DNA from: Burkholderiales bacterium
Lineage (GTDB): Bacteria; Pseudomonadota; Gammaproteobacteria; Burkholderiales; Casimicrobiaceae
Direction: 5' to 3'
NCBI GenBank assembly: GCA_025354075.1
Contig: JANXNO010000316.1
Coordinates: 1 to 6,354 of the forward strand
Length of the DNA: 6,354 nt
A program made the position numbers and the translations under genes. The notes beneath the pieces were generated by a model that made no database searches, was not told where the DNA came from, and was given only the letters and a program-made list of their open reading frames with translations. This document shows, one piece after another, positions 1 through 6,354 of this stretch (its first letter is position 1; each line of letters opens with the position of its first letter).

Positions 1-309
1 AAGCAGTTCAAAAACGCGACGATTATTCCCGCACCATCGCTCAAAGTAGCGCGTGAAATGCTGTCACAGGGCAAGCTCGACGCCTTTGCAACCAACAAAG
101 CGGTGCTATCTGAACTCACCGATGAATTGCCGGGCTCGCGGTTGCTTGACGGTCGCTGGGGATTGGAGAACATGGCGATTGCCGTTCCGAAAGGGCGCGA
201 GCGTGGTGCTACCGCGCTTCGCGAGTTTGCGGAACGCGCGAAAACGAGCGGATTGCTGCGATCCATCGTCACCAGAACAGGCTTGCGCGGTTCAGTCAAC
301 GCCGAATAG
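1..309 (+). CDS. Periplasmic solute-binding protein, C-terminal part (5' end outside window)
   Basis: The frame is open from the first base and ends with TAG, giving 102 residues of a C-terminal domain. The stretch GKLDAFATNKAVLSEL, followed by LPGSRLLDGRWG and MAIAVPKGRE, resembles the second lobe of ABC-type (family 3, amino-acid-type) periplasmic binding proteins, where a D-A-F/A-x-N segment lies near the ligand hinge. Such proteins capture a small solute in the periplasm and hand it to a membrane transporter. The signal peptide and first lobe lie upstream, and no permease or ATPase gene is visible. The next gene starts 32 bp downstream on the same strand, so it is probably co-transcribed with the catabolic genes and may bind an aromatic or carboxylic acid; that ligand is inference only. 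The family call rests on motif resemblance, not on an alignment. Confidence 0.6.
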   Translation, partial: KQFKNATIIPAPSLKVAREMLSQGKLDAFATNKAVLSELTDELPGSRLLDGRWGLENMAIAVPKGRERGATALREFAERAKTSGLLRSIVTRTGLRGSVNAE

Positions 310-341
310 TGCACACAGAAATTTCATTGAAAGAACTCACC

Positions 342-1334
342 ATGTTGAACCTAATTCTTCCCGCCGCACCTAGTCGTGCGCTGGCTCGTGGCCTTATTGC
401 CACGGCATGTGCGCTACCGATGCTGGTATTTGCCCAGACCTTTCCCACCAAGCCGATCAAAGTGGTCGTTGGCTACGCCGCAGGTGGCGCGGTCGACATC
501 GTCGCTCGTACCGTGGGCCAAAGCATGGCGCGCAGTTTGGGGCAGGCGGTCATCGTTGAAAACAAACCGGGCGCGGGCACCAACATCGCGGTTCGTTCAG
601 TGATTGATGCGCCAGCGGATGGATACACGCTGCTGCTCGCGGCCAATGCGCTTGCCGCGAATATGGCGCTCTATCAACCTGCGCCGTTTGACGCCGAGCG
701 CGATCTGGTGCCGGTGTCGCTGGTGGGCCGTGTACCGGTTGTGATTGCGACCAACGCGCAGAGCGGCCCGGCGAATCTCGCGAAACTGATCGAAATCGCC
801 AAGGCGAAGCCGGGTTTCGTCAACTTCGCAACACCAGGCAACGGGTCGACGCCGCACCTCGCCGTCGAGTTGTTCACGCGTGCAGCGGGCATCAAGCTGT
901 CACATGTGCCGTACAAAGGCGGCGCGCCCGCGATCACCGACGTGCTCGGCGGACAGTTGCCGCTGGTCGCGGTCAACGCGCTTGAGGTGCTTCCTCATGT
1001 GAAGAGCGGCAAGCTCCGGGTGCTCGCCGTGATGAGTCCTGCGCGTTCGGCCATGTTGCCTGATGTACCGACGATTGCGGAGTCCGGATTTCCGGGTTTT
1101 GAAGCCTCAGTTTGGTACGGTTTTGTAGCGCCCGCAGCAACGCCAAAGCACGTTGTCACCCGAATGCACGCTGAAGTTCAAAAAGCGCTGCAAACAGCTG
1201 AGGTGCGCGAGCGTATGTCCTCGGTCGGTGGTGAAGTGATTTTGGGCAGCGCCGAACAGTTCGGCGCACTGATTCATTCCGAACGTGCACGCTACGAAAA
1301 ATTGGTACGTGAAGCGCAGATCAAACCTGATTGA
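342..1334 (+). CDS. Bug-family (TctC-like) tripartite tricarboxylate transporter substrate-binding protein
   Basis: A 330-residue protein, the usual length for Bug receptors. It starts at ATG 342; an in-frame GTG at 309 overlaps the previous stop but would bury the signal peptide. Residues 1-31 form a typical Sec signal (positive patch R12-R16, hydrophobic core, VFA/Q cleavage near 31). Family hallmarks follow: PTKPIKVVVGYAAGG at 35-49, VENKPGAGTN at 72-81, ATPGNGSTPHLAVELF at 163-178, and HVPYKGGAPAITDVLGGQ at 188-205. Bug proteins bind carboxylates or aromatic acids in the periplasm, some for TctAB-type transporters and many as orphans; no tctA or tctB is visible here. Its place 38 bp ahead of ligI suggests a ligand such as protocatechuate or a related aromatic or dicarboxylic acid (inference). 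The family assignment is firm, the ligand unknown. Confidence 0.93.
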   Translation: MLNLILPAAPSRALARGLIATACALPMLVFAQTFPTKPIKVVVGYAAGGAVDIVARTVGQSMARSLGQAVIVENKPGAGTNIAVRSVIDAPADGYTLLLAANALAANMALYQPAPFDAERDLVPVSLVGRVPVVIATNAQSGPANLAKLIEIAKAKPGFVNFATPGNGSTPHLAVELFTRAAGIKLSHVPYKGGAPAITDVLGGQLPLVAVNALEVLPHVKSGKLRVLAVMSPARSAMLPDVPTIAESGFPGFEASVWYGFVAPAATPKHVVTRMHAEVQKALQTAEVRERMSSVGGEVILGSAEQFGALIHSERARYEKLVREAQIKPD

Positions 1335-1352
1335 TGCGTGAAGGCATCAATT
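1329..1352 (+). repeat. Inverted repeat at the Bug-gene stop / ligI leader
   Basis: TTGATGC (1331-1337) and GCATCAA (1344-1350) are perfect reverse complements around the 6-base loop GTGAAG. The A1330-T1351 pair and a G-T pair extend the stem to 9 pairs. It overlaps the stop codon of the Bug gene (1332-1334) and ends 20 bases before the ligI ATG. No T-run follows, so it is not a standard intrinsic terminator. It could be an mRNA processing or stabilising hairpin, an attenuating structure, or a protein-binding palindrome. Confidence 0.6.
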
Positions 1353-1372
1353 CAATCACTACCGAGATACCC

Positions 1373-2287
1373 ATGAATTTTGAAAAAACACCCGGCTGGA
1401 TGGACTGGTACCCCGGCCCGTCAAAGCCCACGTTCAAAGTGCCCGCTGGAGCGGTTGATGCGCACTGTCATGTGTTTGGCCCCAGCGATGAATTTCCGTT
1501 TGCGCCGGAGCGCAAGTACACACCGTGTGACGCATCAAAAACGCAGTTGTACGCGCTACGCGATCATCTCGGCTTTGCACGTAATGTCGTGGTTCAGGCG
1601 ACCTGCCACGGCGCGGACAACCGCGCGATGGTTGATGCACTCATTCATAGCAACGGCAAGGCGCGTGGCGTTGCGACCGTCAAGCGTAGCGTGACCGATG
1701 CCGAATTGCAGGCCATGCACGCAGCGGGCGTGCGCGGCGTTCGTTTCAATTTCGTGAAACGTCTGGTGGACTTCACGCCCAAAGACGAATTGCTTGAAAT
1801 TGCCAGCCGCATTGCGCCACTGGGCTGGCACGTTGTAATTTACTTCGAGGCGGTTGATCTGCCCGAACTGTGGGACTTTTTTACCTCGCTGCCGACGACG
1901 GTGGTGGTAGATCATATGGGTCGCCCCGATGTGAGCAAGGGCGTCGACAGCGCGGAGTTTGCGTTGTTCGAAAAATTTATGCGCGAGCATAAAAATGTGT
2001 GGTCGAAGGTGAGCTGCCCGGAGCGGCTTTCCGTGACCGGCCCTAAAGCACTGAATGGTGAGCAGAACGCCTATCGCGATGTGATTCCGTTTGCCAAACG
2101 TATCGTCGAGGCTTTCCCGGATCGCGTGTTGTGGGGCACCGACTGGCCGCACCCTAACTTGAAGGATCACATGCCAGATGATGGTCTGCTGGTGGATTTC
2201 ATCCCGCATATTGCGACCACGCCTGCGTTGCACCACAAGCTGCTGGTCGATAACCCGATGCGCCTGTACTGGCCGGAGGAGCAATAA
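1373..2287 (+). CDS. ligI: 2-pyrone-4,6-dicarboxylate hydrolase (LigI/PmdD)
   Basis: Hydrolyses 2-pyrone-4,6-dicarboxylate to 4-oxalomesaconate in the protocatechuate 4,5-cleavage pathway (cytoplasmic, EC 3.1.1.57). It is an amidohydrolase-superfamily TIM barrel of 304 residues. Visible landmarks are DAHCHVFGP (H31, H33), Y49, H79, R124 and R130 in RFNFVKR, Y157, DHMGRPDV with H181 and R184, R218 in CPER, and WGTDWPHPN with D257. These correspond to the substrate-binding and catalytic residues described for Sphingobium LigI, allowing for small insertions; that enzyme works without a metal. The ATG at 1373 puts the HxH motif at 31/33, as in the characterised protein, and has a GAGA-type ribosome site at 1365-1368. 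Upstream TTG 1331 and ATG 1334 (overlapping the preceding stop) are less likely starts. ligA follows with no gap. Also called pmdD in Comamonas. Confidence 0.95.
   Translation: MNFEKTPGWMDWYPGPSKPTFKVPAGAVDAHCHVFGPSDEFPFAPERKYTPCDASKTQLYALRDHLGFARNVVVQATCHGADNRAMVDALIHSNGKARGVATVKRSVTDAELQAMHAAGVRGVRFNFVKRLVDFTPKDELLEIASRIAPLGWHVVIYFEAVDLPELWDFFTSLPTTVVVDHMGRPDVSKGVDSAEFALFEKFMREHKNVWSKVSCPERLSVTGPKALNGEQNAYRDVIPFAKRIVEAFPDRVLWGTDWPHPNLKDHMPDDGLLVDFIPHIATTPALHHKLLVDNPMRLYWPEEQ
2275..2280 (+). promoter_or_regulatory. Ribosome binding site for ligA
   Basis: GGAGGA lies 7 bases before the ligA ATG, inside the last codons of ligI. It supports the ATG at 2288 as the real start and means that translation of ligA is coupled to ligI. 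Confidence 0.75.
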
Positions 2288-3611
<1,324 letters not shown>

Positions 3612-3612
3612 T

Positions 3613-4575
3613 ATGACAACCATCAAAGTTGCGCTCGCTGGCGCGGGTGCCTTTGGCATCAAACATCTCGACGCGATCAAGCTGATCGAAGGCGTCGAAG
3701 TGGTGTCGCTCATCAGCCGTGACCTCGACAAAACCAAAGAAACCGCAGCGAAGTACGGCATTGGTCACGTGACGACTGACCTCGCCGACAGCCTCGCGCT
3801 GAAAGAAGTTGACGCGGTTATCCTGTGTACACCAACGCAAATGCACGCTGAGCAAAGCATCGCCTGCATGAAGGCGGGCAAGCACGTGCAGGTGGAGATT
3901 CCGCTGGCTGATTCGCTTGCGGGTGCAGAGGCGGTTGCGGCGCTGGCGAAGCAGTCGGGACTCGTTGCAATGTGCGGCCACACGCGCCGCTTCAACCCGA
4001 GTCATCAGTACGTGCATAACAAGATCAACGCGGGAGAATTCAATATCCAGCAGATGGATGTGCAGACCTACTTCTTCCGTCGCACCAACATGAACGCGTT
4101 AGGGCAGGCGCGCAGCTGGACCGATCATCTTCTGTGGCATCACGCAGCGCACACGGTGGATTTGTTTGCGTATCAAACGGGTGGTGAGATTGTTAAGGCG
4201 AACGCCGTGCAAGGCCCGATTCATCCAGTGCTAGGCATCGCAATGGATATGTCGATCCAGCTGAAATCAAGCACTGGCGCGCTCTGCACGTTGTCCTTGA
4301 GTTTCAACAACGACGGCCCGCTTGGCACCTTCTTCCGTTATATCGGCGACAGCGCGACCTATATCGCGCGCTACGACGATCTGGCGCAAAGTACAAGTGC
4401 GGGCAACGAAGAAAAAATTGACGTGAGCAAGGTCGCCGTGTCGATGAACGGCATCGAGCTGCAGGATCGCGAATTTTTTGCGGCGATTGCAGAAGGGCGC
4501 GAGCCAAATTCAAGCGTGGCGAAAGCGCTGCCTTGCTATCGCGTGCTGCATCAGCTTGAGCAGCAATTAAGCTAG
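3613..4575 (+). CDS. ligC: 4-carboxy-2-hydroxymuconate-6-semialdehyde dehydrogenase (LigC/PmdC)
   Basis: Oxidises the ring-cleavage product, as its cyclic hemiacetal, to 2-pyrone-4,6-dicarboxylate with NADP+ (EC 1.1.1.312); cytoplasmic. The 320-residue protein is of the GFO/IDH/MocA oxidoreductase family. It has an N-terminal Rossmann fold with G10-x-G12-x-x-G15, SRD at 35-37 after the second strand (an arginine there suits NADP), CTPTQMHAE at 72-80, and GKHVQVEIPLADS at 89-101. The usual EKP motif reads EIP here; I believe this is typical of LigC proteins. The C-terminal domain has GHTRRFNPSHQY (122-133) and WHHAAHTVDLF (175-185). Start ATG 3613 is one base after the ligB stop, with a modest GGAAAA ribosome site; an in-frame upstream start at 3523 only adds residues read from inside ligB. 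Last gene of the operon. Confidence 0.94.
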   Translation: MTTIKVALAGAGAFGIKHLDAIKLIEGVEVVSLISRDLDKTKETAAKYGIGHVTTDLADSLALKEVDAVILCTPTQMHAEQSIACMKAGKHVQVEIPLADSLAGAEAVAALAKQSGLVAMCGHTRRFNPSHQYVHNKINAGEFNIQQMDVQTYFFRRTNMNALGQARSWTDHLLWHHAAHTVDLFAYQTGGEIVKANAVQGPIHPVLGIAMDMSIQLKSSTGALCTLSLSFNNDGPLGTFFRYIGDSATYIARYDDLAQSTSAGNEEKIDVSKVAVSMNGIELQDREFFAAIAEGREPNSSVAKALPCYRVLHQLEQQLS

Positions 4576-4804
4576 TCGTGCCGAGTTCGTCCTGTCTCGT
4601 TCCCAACTTCGTTAGAACGACCACACGGCGGAGATTGATCATCAGCTTTATGCCAAGAAGCCCATTCTGCTTGGGTGTAAATAGATTATTCGCATAAAGT
4701 CGATAAGCAGACAAAAAGCCATCTATGTCCAGATGGAATGAGCCTTCAATGCGTAAGCTGATCTCGCTAGAAAACGCGTAGCGAACGAAAAAAACAGGGG
4801 AAAT
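4576..4804. other. Convergent intergenic region between ligC and tRNA-Pro
   Basis: The stretch is 229 bases and poorer in GC than its neighbours. I see no credible gene in it. A 6-bp inverted repeat TCGTTC (4597-4602) / GAACGA (4615-4620) lies 22 bases after the ligC stop but has no T-run after it, so it is not a clear terminator for the catabolic operon. A second short repeat, CGCTA (4765-4769) / TAGCG (4779-4783), is also not followed by T residues in either direction. A minus-strand terminator candidate is listed separately. Confidence 0.6.
4713..4736 (-). terminator. Possible intrinsic terminator for the tRNA-Pro (and ispB) transcript
   Basis: Read on the minus strand, CCATCT, a 6-base loop and AGATGG form a perfect 6-bp stem, followed by C and five T residues (4717 down to 4713). 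It lies about 70 bases beyond the CCA end of tRNA-Pro. The stem is short with only half G/C pairs, so termination could be weak; polarity and position fit. Confidence 0.45.
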
Positions 4805-4881
4805 TGGTCGGGGTGAGAGGATTCGAACCTCCGGCCTCTACGTCCCGAACGTAGCGCTCTACCAGGCTAAGCTACACCCCG
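4805..4881 (-). tRNA. tRNA-Pro (anticodon CGG)
   Basis: A complete 77-nt cloverleaf on the minus strand with encoded CCA (4807-4805). The 7-bp acceptor stem pairs CGGGGTG with CACCCCG. The D arm has GCTT/GAGC around a GGTA-containing loop, and the anticodon stem CTACG/CGTAG encloses the loop TTCGGGA. The anticodon CGG (4847-4845) reads proline codon CCG. The variable loop is 5 nt, and the T arm contains TTCGAAT. The discriminator base is A. It sits 45 bases after ispB on the same strand, an arrangement I associate with betaproteobacteria, and appears to have its own promoter. Confidence 0.97.
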
Positions 4882-4887
4882 ACAGGT

Positions 4888-4918
4888 GCGGCAAACTCGA
4901 TAATTTTACGTTTGCCGC
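4888..4918 (-). repeat. 9-bp perfect inverted repeat between ispB and tRNA-Pro
   Basis: GCGGCAAAC at 4888-4896 and its exact reverse complement at 4910-4918 flank a 13-base AT-rich centre that contains the -10 box proposed for the tRNA. In an ispB read-through RNA it would form a hairpin ending 6 bases before the mature tRNA 5' end. No T-run follows it on either strand, so termination is not its obvious role. Confidence 0.65.
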
Positions 4919-4930
4919 CGCAAGCGTCAA
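4903..4930 (-). promoter_or_regulatory. Sigma70-type promoter of tRNA-Pro
   Basis: On the minus strand TTGACG (4930-4925, five of six to TTGACA), a 16-bp spacer and TAAAAT (4908-4903, five of six to TATAAT) make a strong match. Start of transcription would be near 4896, about 15 bases before the mature tRNA. The -35 box overlaps the TGA stop of ispB (4929-4927). This suggests that the tRNA is expressed independently of ispB, possibly with additional read-through. Confidence 0.6.
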
Positions 4931-5985
4931 GCCTTGCGCCTGACAGCGTAGGCACACAGTTCGAGCATCCATTTTTTCGCATTGCTCTCGGGCAAGAAAG
5001 CGATTTCCGCGGCGGCGGCATTCGCTTCGCATTCCGCTCGGGCGAGGCTTTCATCCAGTGCACCACAGGTTTCCAGTGCTGCCATCACCTCGACAAATTG
5101 CGCGGGCAACACCGCGTGTGGTTTGCTCAGCACCGAACGCAGCATCGTCCTGGCCTGTTCGCTGCCGCGTTGCAGTGTGATGATGATGGGCAGCGTCAGT
5201 TTCCCCTCCGCGAGGTCGTCGCCGAGGCTCTTGCCCAGGGTTGCTGCGTCGCCGCGATAGTCCAGCACGTCGTCGGCAATTTGAAACGCCACACCCAGCC
5301 GCCGCGCGTATTCGGCAAGCGCCCGTTCCGATGCGGCCGGCGCACCGGCAGCGATGGCACCCAACGCCCCGGCCGCTTCAAACAGCTTCGCGGTTTTAGC
5401 CTCAATCACCCGCATGTAATCGGTCTCGGTCAGGCCCAGGTTTCCGAGCGCCATGAGCTGCATCACCTCGCCCTCGGCAATTCGGTTAGTCGCCTCGGAC
5501 AGCAGCGCCAGCACCCGCATCTTGCCGGTGCCGACCATCACCTGAAAGGCGCGGCTGTATAGAAAATCGCCCACCAGCACGCTGGCTGCGTTGCCAAATT
5601 CAGCGTTGGCTGTGGCGCGACCTCGTCTAAGCGCTGATTCATCGACGACGTCATCGTGCAAAAGCGTGGCGGTGTGAATCAACTCAACCGTGGCGGCGAG
5701 ATCAATAACTAGCCCGGATTTCGGGTCGGCCCCCAGCGCTTGGGCAGACAGGAACACCAGCAGTGGCCGCAAGCGTTTGCCGCCGCCTGAAACGATGTAT
5801 TCGGCGATGGATCGCACCAGCACAACGTCGGAGTCGAGCGATTCACGCAATTTGCGGTCAAGCAAATCGAATTCGCCGGCAAAACAATCGCGTAGCCTTG
5901 TTGCGAGTGGGGCGGCGACGGTGTCAGCGATCACTGTGGGGGGCGGGGCAGTAAGCGTCGCGCTCACCTGTTGCTCAACATACAT
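4927..5985 (-). CDS. ispB: Polyprenyl (octaprenyl) diphosphate synthase
   Basis: Trans-prenyltransferase that adds isopentenyl diphosphate units to an allylic primer to make the long (C40 in most betaproteobacteria) side chain of ubiquinone; soluble or membrane-associated in the cytoplasm. The 352-residue protein has GGGKRLRP (67-74), the first Asp-rich motif DDVVD (111-115) followed by RRGR (120-123), EGEVMQL (171-177), K197-T198 in EAKTAKLFE, the second Asp-rich motif DDVLD (238-242), and GKSLGDDLAEGK (251-262). All are canonical. ATG 5985 gives a somewhat long N-terminus and lacks a clear ribosome site; GTG 5967 (residue 7) is an alternative, while the upstream in-frame region to 6084 looks non-coding. 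It is divergent from rplU, a common arrangement in beta- and gammaproteobacteria. The exact chain length is inferred from the lineage. Confidence 0.95.
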   Translation of the reverse strand: MYVEQQVSATLTAPPPTVIADTVAAPLATRLRDCFAGEFDLLDRKLRESLDSDVVLVRSIAEYIVSGGGKRLRPLLVFLSAQALGADPKSGLVIDLAATVELIHTATLLHDDVVDESALRRGRATANAEFGNAASVLVGDFLYSRAFQVMVGTGKMRVLALLSEATNRIAEGEVMQLMALGNLGLTETDYMRVIEAKTAKLFEAAGALGAIAAGAPAASERALAEYARRLGVAFQIADDVLDYRGDAATLGKSLGDDLAEGKLTLPIIITLQRGSEQARTMLRSVLSKPHAVLPAQFVEVMAALETCGALDESLARAECEANAAAAEIAFLPESNAKKWMLELCAYAVRRKA

Positions 5986-6139
5986 CAAAAGAATTGTAAC
6001 GGCGCGCCTGCTTGTTCTGGCGGCGGCTGAGCAGCATGGACGATTTGGCCGGGCAGGCTGTGCGCGCTGACAACGACCGTGCACGTGCGAGCTGCGAACC
6101 GCGTGTTGTACATGCGATTGGCGCGGTCAGATCGAGTAG
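5986..6139. other. Divergent intergenic region, ispB-proximal part
   Basis: This holds no gene that I can support. On the minus strand TACAAT (5998-5993) resembles a -10 box, but no matching -35 box lies 16-18 bp upstream. It ends 7 bases before the ispB ATG, so if used it would give a nearly leaderless mRNA. The rest is GC-rich without evident motifs. Confidence 0.4.
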
Positions 6140-6168
6140 TTGATGCATTCGCGCCAGTTAGCTATAAT
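6140..6168 (+). promoter_or_regulatory. Sigma70 promoter of rplU
   Basis: TTGATG (6140-6145, four of six to TTGACA), a spacer of exactly 17 bp, and a perfect TATAAT (6163-6168). Transcription should begin near 6175, giving a leader of about 58 nt before the rplU ATG. Strong housekeeping promoters are expected for a ribosomal protein operon. Confidence 0.8.
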
Positions 6169-6174
6169 CTCGGG

Positions 6175-6205
6175 TTCCTCGTTTTCCTTTGGGCGAATTG
6201 AGGAA
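6175..6205 (+). promoter_or_regulatory. Possible 5'-terminal hairpin in the rplU leader
   Basis: TTCCTC (6175-6180) pairs perfectly with GAGGAA (6200-6205), and a G-T pair extends it to 7, around a loop of about 17 nt. It would form at the very 5' end of the mRNA predicted from the promoter at 6140-6168. It could stabilise the mRNA or be part of a ribosomal-protein leader; I do not recognise it as a known family. Confidence 0.4.
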
Positions 6206-6232
6206 ATCAATTAAATCAAAGGTTTGTCAACA

Positions 6233-6354
6233 ATGTATGCGGTCATAAAAACCGGCGGGAAGCAGTATCGTGTTTCCGCTGGCCAAAAATTAAAAGTAGA
6301 ACAGATACCTGCAGACGTCGGCTCAACCATCACCTTTAACGAAGTTCTGGCCGT
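6233..6354 (+). CDS. rplU: 50S ribosomal protein L21, N-terminal part (3' end outside window)
   Basis: The first 40 codons of L21, a 23S rRNA-binding protein of the large ribosomal subunit. The beginning [18 protein letters not shown], then [11 protein letters not shown] and FNEVLAV, is diagnostic of L21. ATG 6233 is preceded by AAAGG (6218-6222) at a suitable distance. It is divergent from ispB and driven by the promoter at 6140-6168. In proteobacteria rplU is normally followed by rpmA (L27) and often obgE, which would lie beyond the window. Confidence 0.97.
   Translation, partial: MYAVIKTGGKQYRVSAGQKLKVEQIPADVGSTITFNEVLA

Noticed and set aside
309..341. GTG start for the Bug gene overlapping the previous stop
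   Set aside because: It would place 11 polar residues before a normal Sec signal peptide; ATG 342 gives a standard signal sequence and length.
1331..1372. TTG 1331 or ATG 1334 as start of ligI, the latter overlapping the Bug stop as ATGA-type coupling
   Set aside because: The extra residues are unlike LigI N-termini, lie in the palindrome, and ATG 1373 puts the HxH motif at residues 31/33 as in the characterised enzyme.
1556..2284. 242-codon minus-strand open frame opposite ligI
   Set aside because: Shadow of a clearly conserved gene on the plus strand; histidine/arginine-rich with no recognisable domain.
4304..4714. Minus-strand open frame spanning the end of ligC and the gap
   Set aside because: Half of it is antisense to ligC, no recognisable protein family, no clear ribosome site.
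4765..4794. Hairpin CGCTA/TAGCG next to a run of seven A as a terminator
   Set aside because: For the plus strand the run is A, not T; for the minus strand the T-run comes before the stem, which is the wrong order.
4912..5562. 216-codon plus-strand open frame opposite ispB
   Set aside because: Antisense shadow of ispB, whose catalytic motifs are all intact.

Overview
The window looks like the chromosome of a betaproteobacterium, probably Burkholderiales. Three things point there: a Bug (TctC-type) solute receptor, a protocatechuate 4,5-cleavage cluster in the order hydrolase-alpha-beta-dehydrogenase (the pmdDABC order I know from Comamonas), and a conserved ispB / rplU divergent pair with tRNA-Pro(CGG) directly behind ispB. 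Base composition is moderately GC-rich and even across the genes, with a lower-GC gap at 4576-4804.

Positions 1-4575 (+) hold one tightly packed transcription unit. It has the 3' end of a periplasmic solute-binding protein, a Bug receptor, then ligI, ligA, ligB and ligC. The last four genes are separated by 0-1 bp. LigAB opens the ring of protocatechuate at the 4,5 bond. LigC oxidises the resulting semialdehyde (as its cyclic hemiacetal) with NADP+ to 2-pyrone-4,6-dicarboxylate. LigI hydrolyses that lactone to 4-oxalomesaconate. The later steps (isomerase/hydratase/aldolase to pyruvate and oxaloacetate) and the promoter and regulator of the unit are not in the window. The two binding proteins upstream suggest that uptake of the aromatic or a related acid is coupled to its breakdown.

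Positions 4576-4804 form a convergent gap. It carries a hairpin plus T-run that reads as a terminator for the minus-strand transcript, and no clear terminator for the catabolic operon.

Positions 4805-5985 (-) carry tRNA-Pro(CGG) and ispB (polyprenyl diphosphate synthase, ubiquinone side chain). The tRNA appears to have its own promoter, whose -35 box overlaps the ispB stop codon. Positions 5986-6232 are the divergent intergenic region, with a good sigma70 promoter and a possible 5'-terminal hairpin for rplU, whose first 40 codons close the window.

I see no novel defence, mobile or CRISPR system. The catabolic genes are a known pathway. The most interesting points are the receptor-catabolic linkage, the palindromes at 1329-1352 and 4888-4918, and the junction of catabolic and core genes at the 3' end of a tRNA gene.
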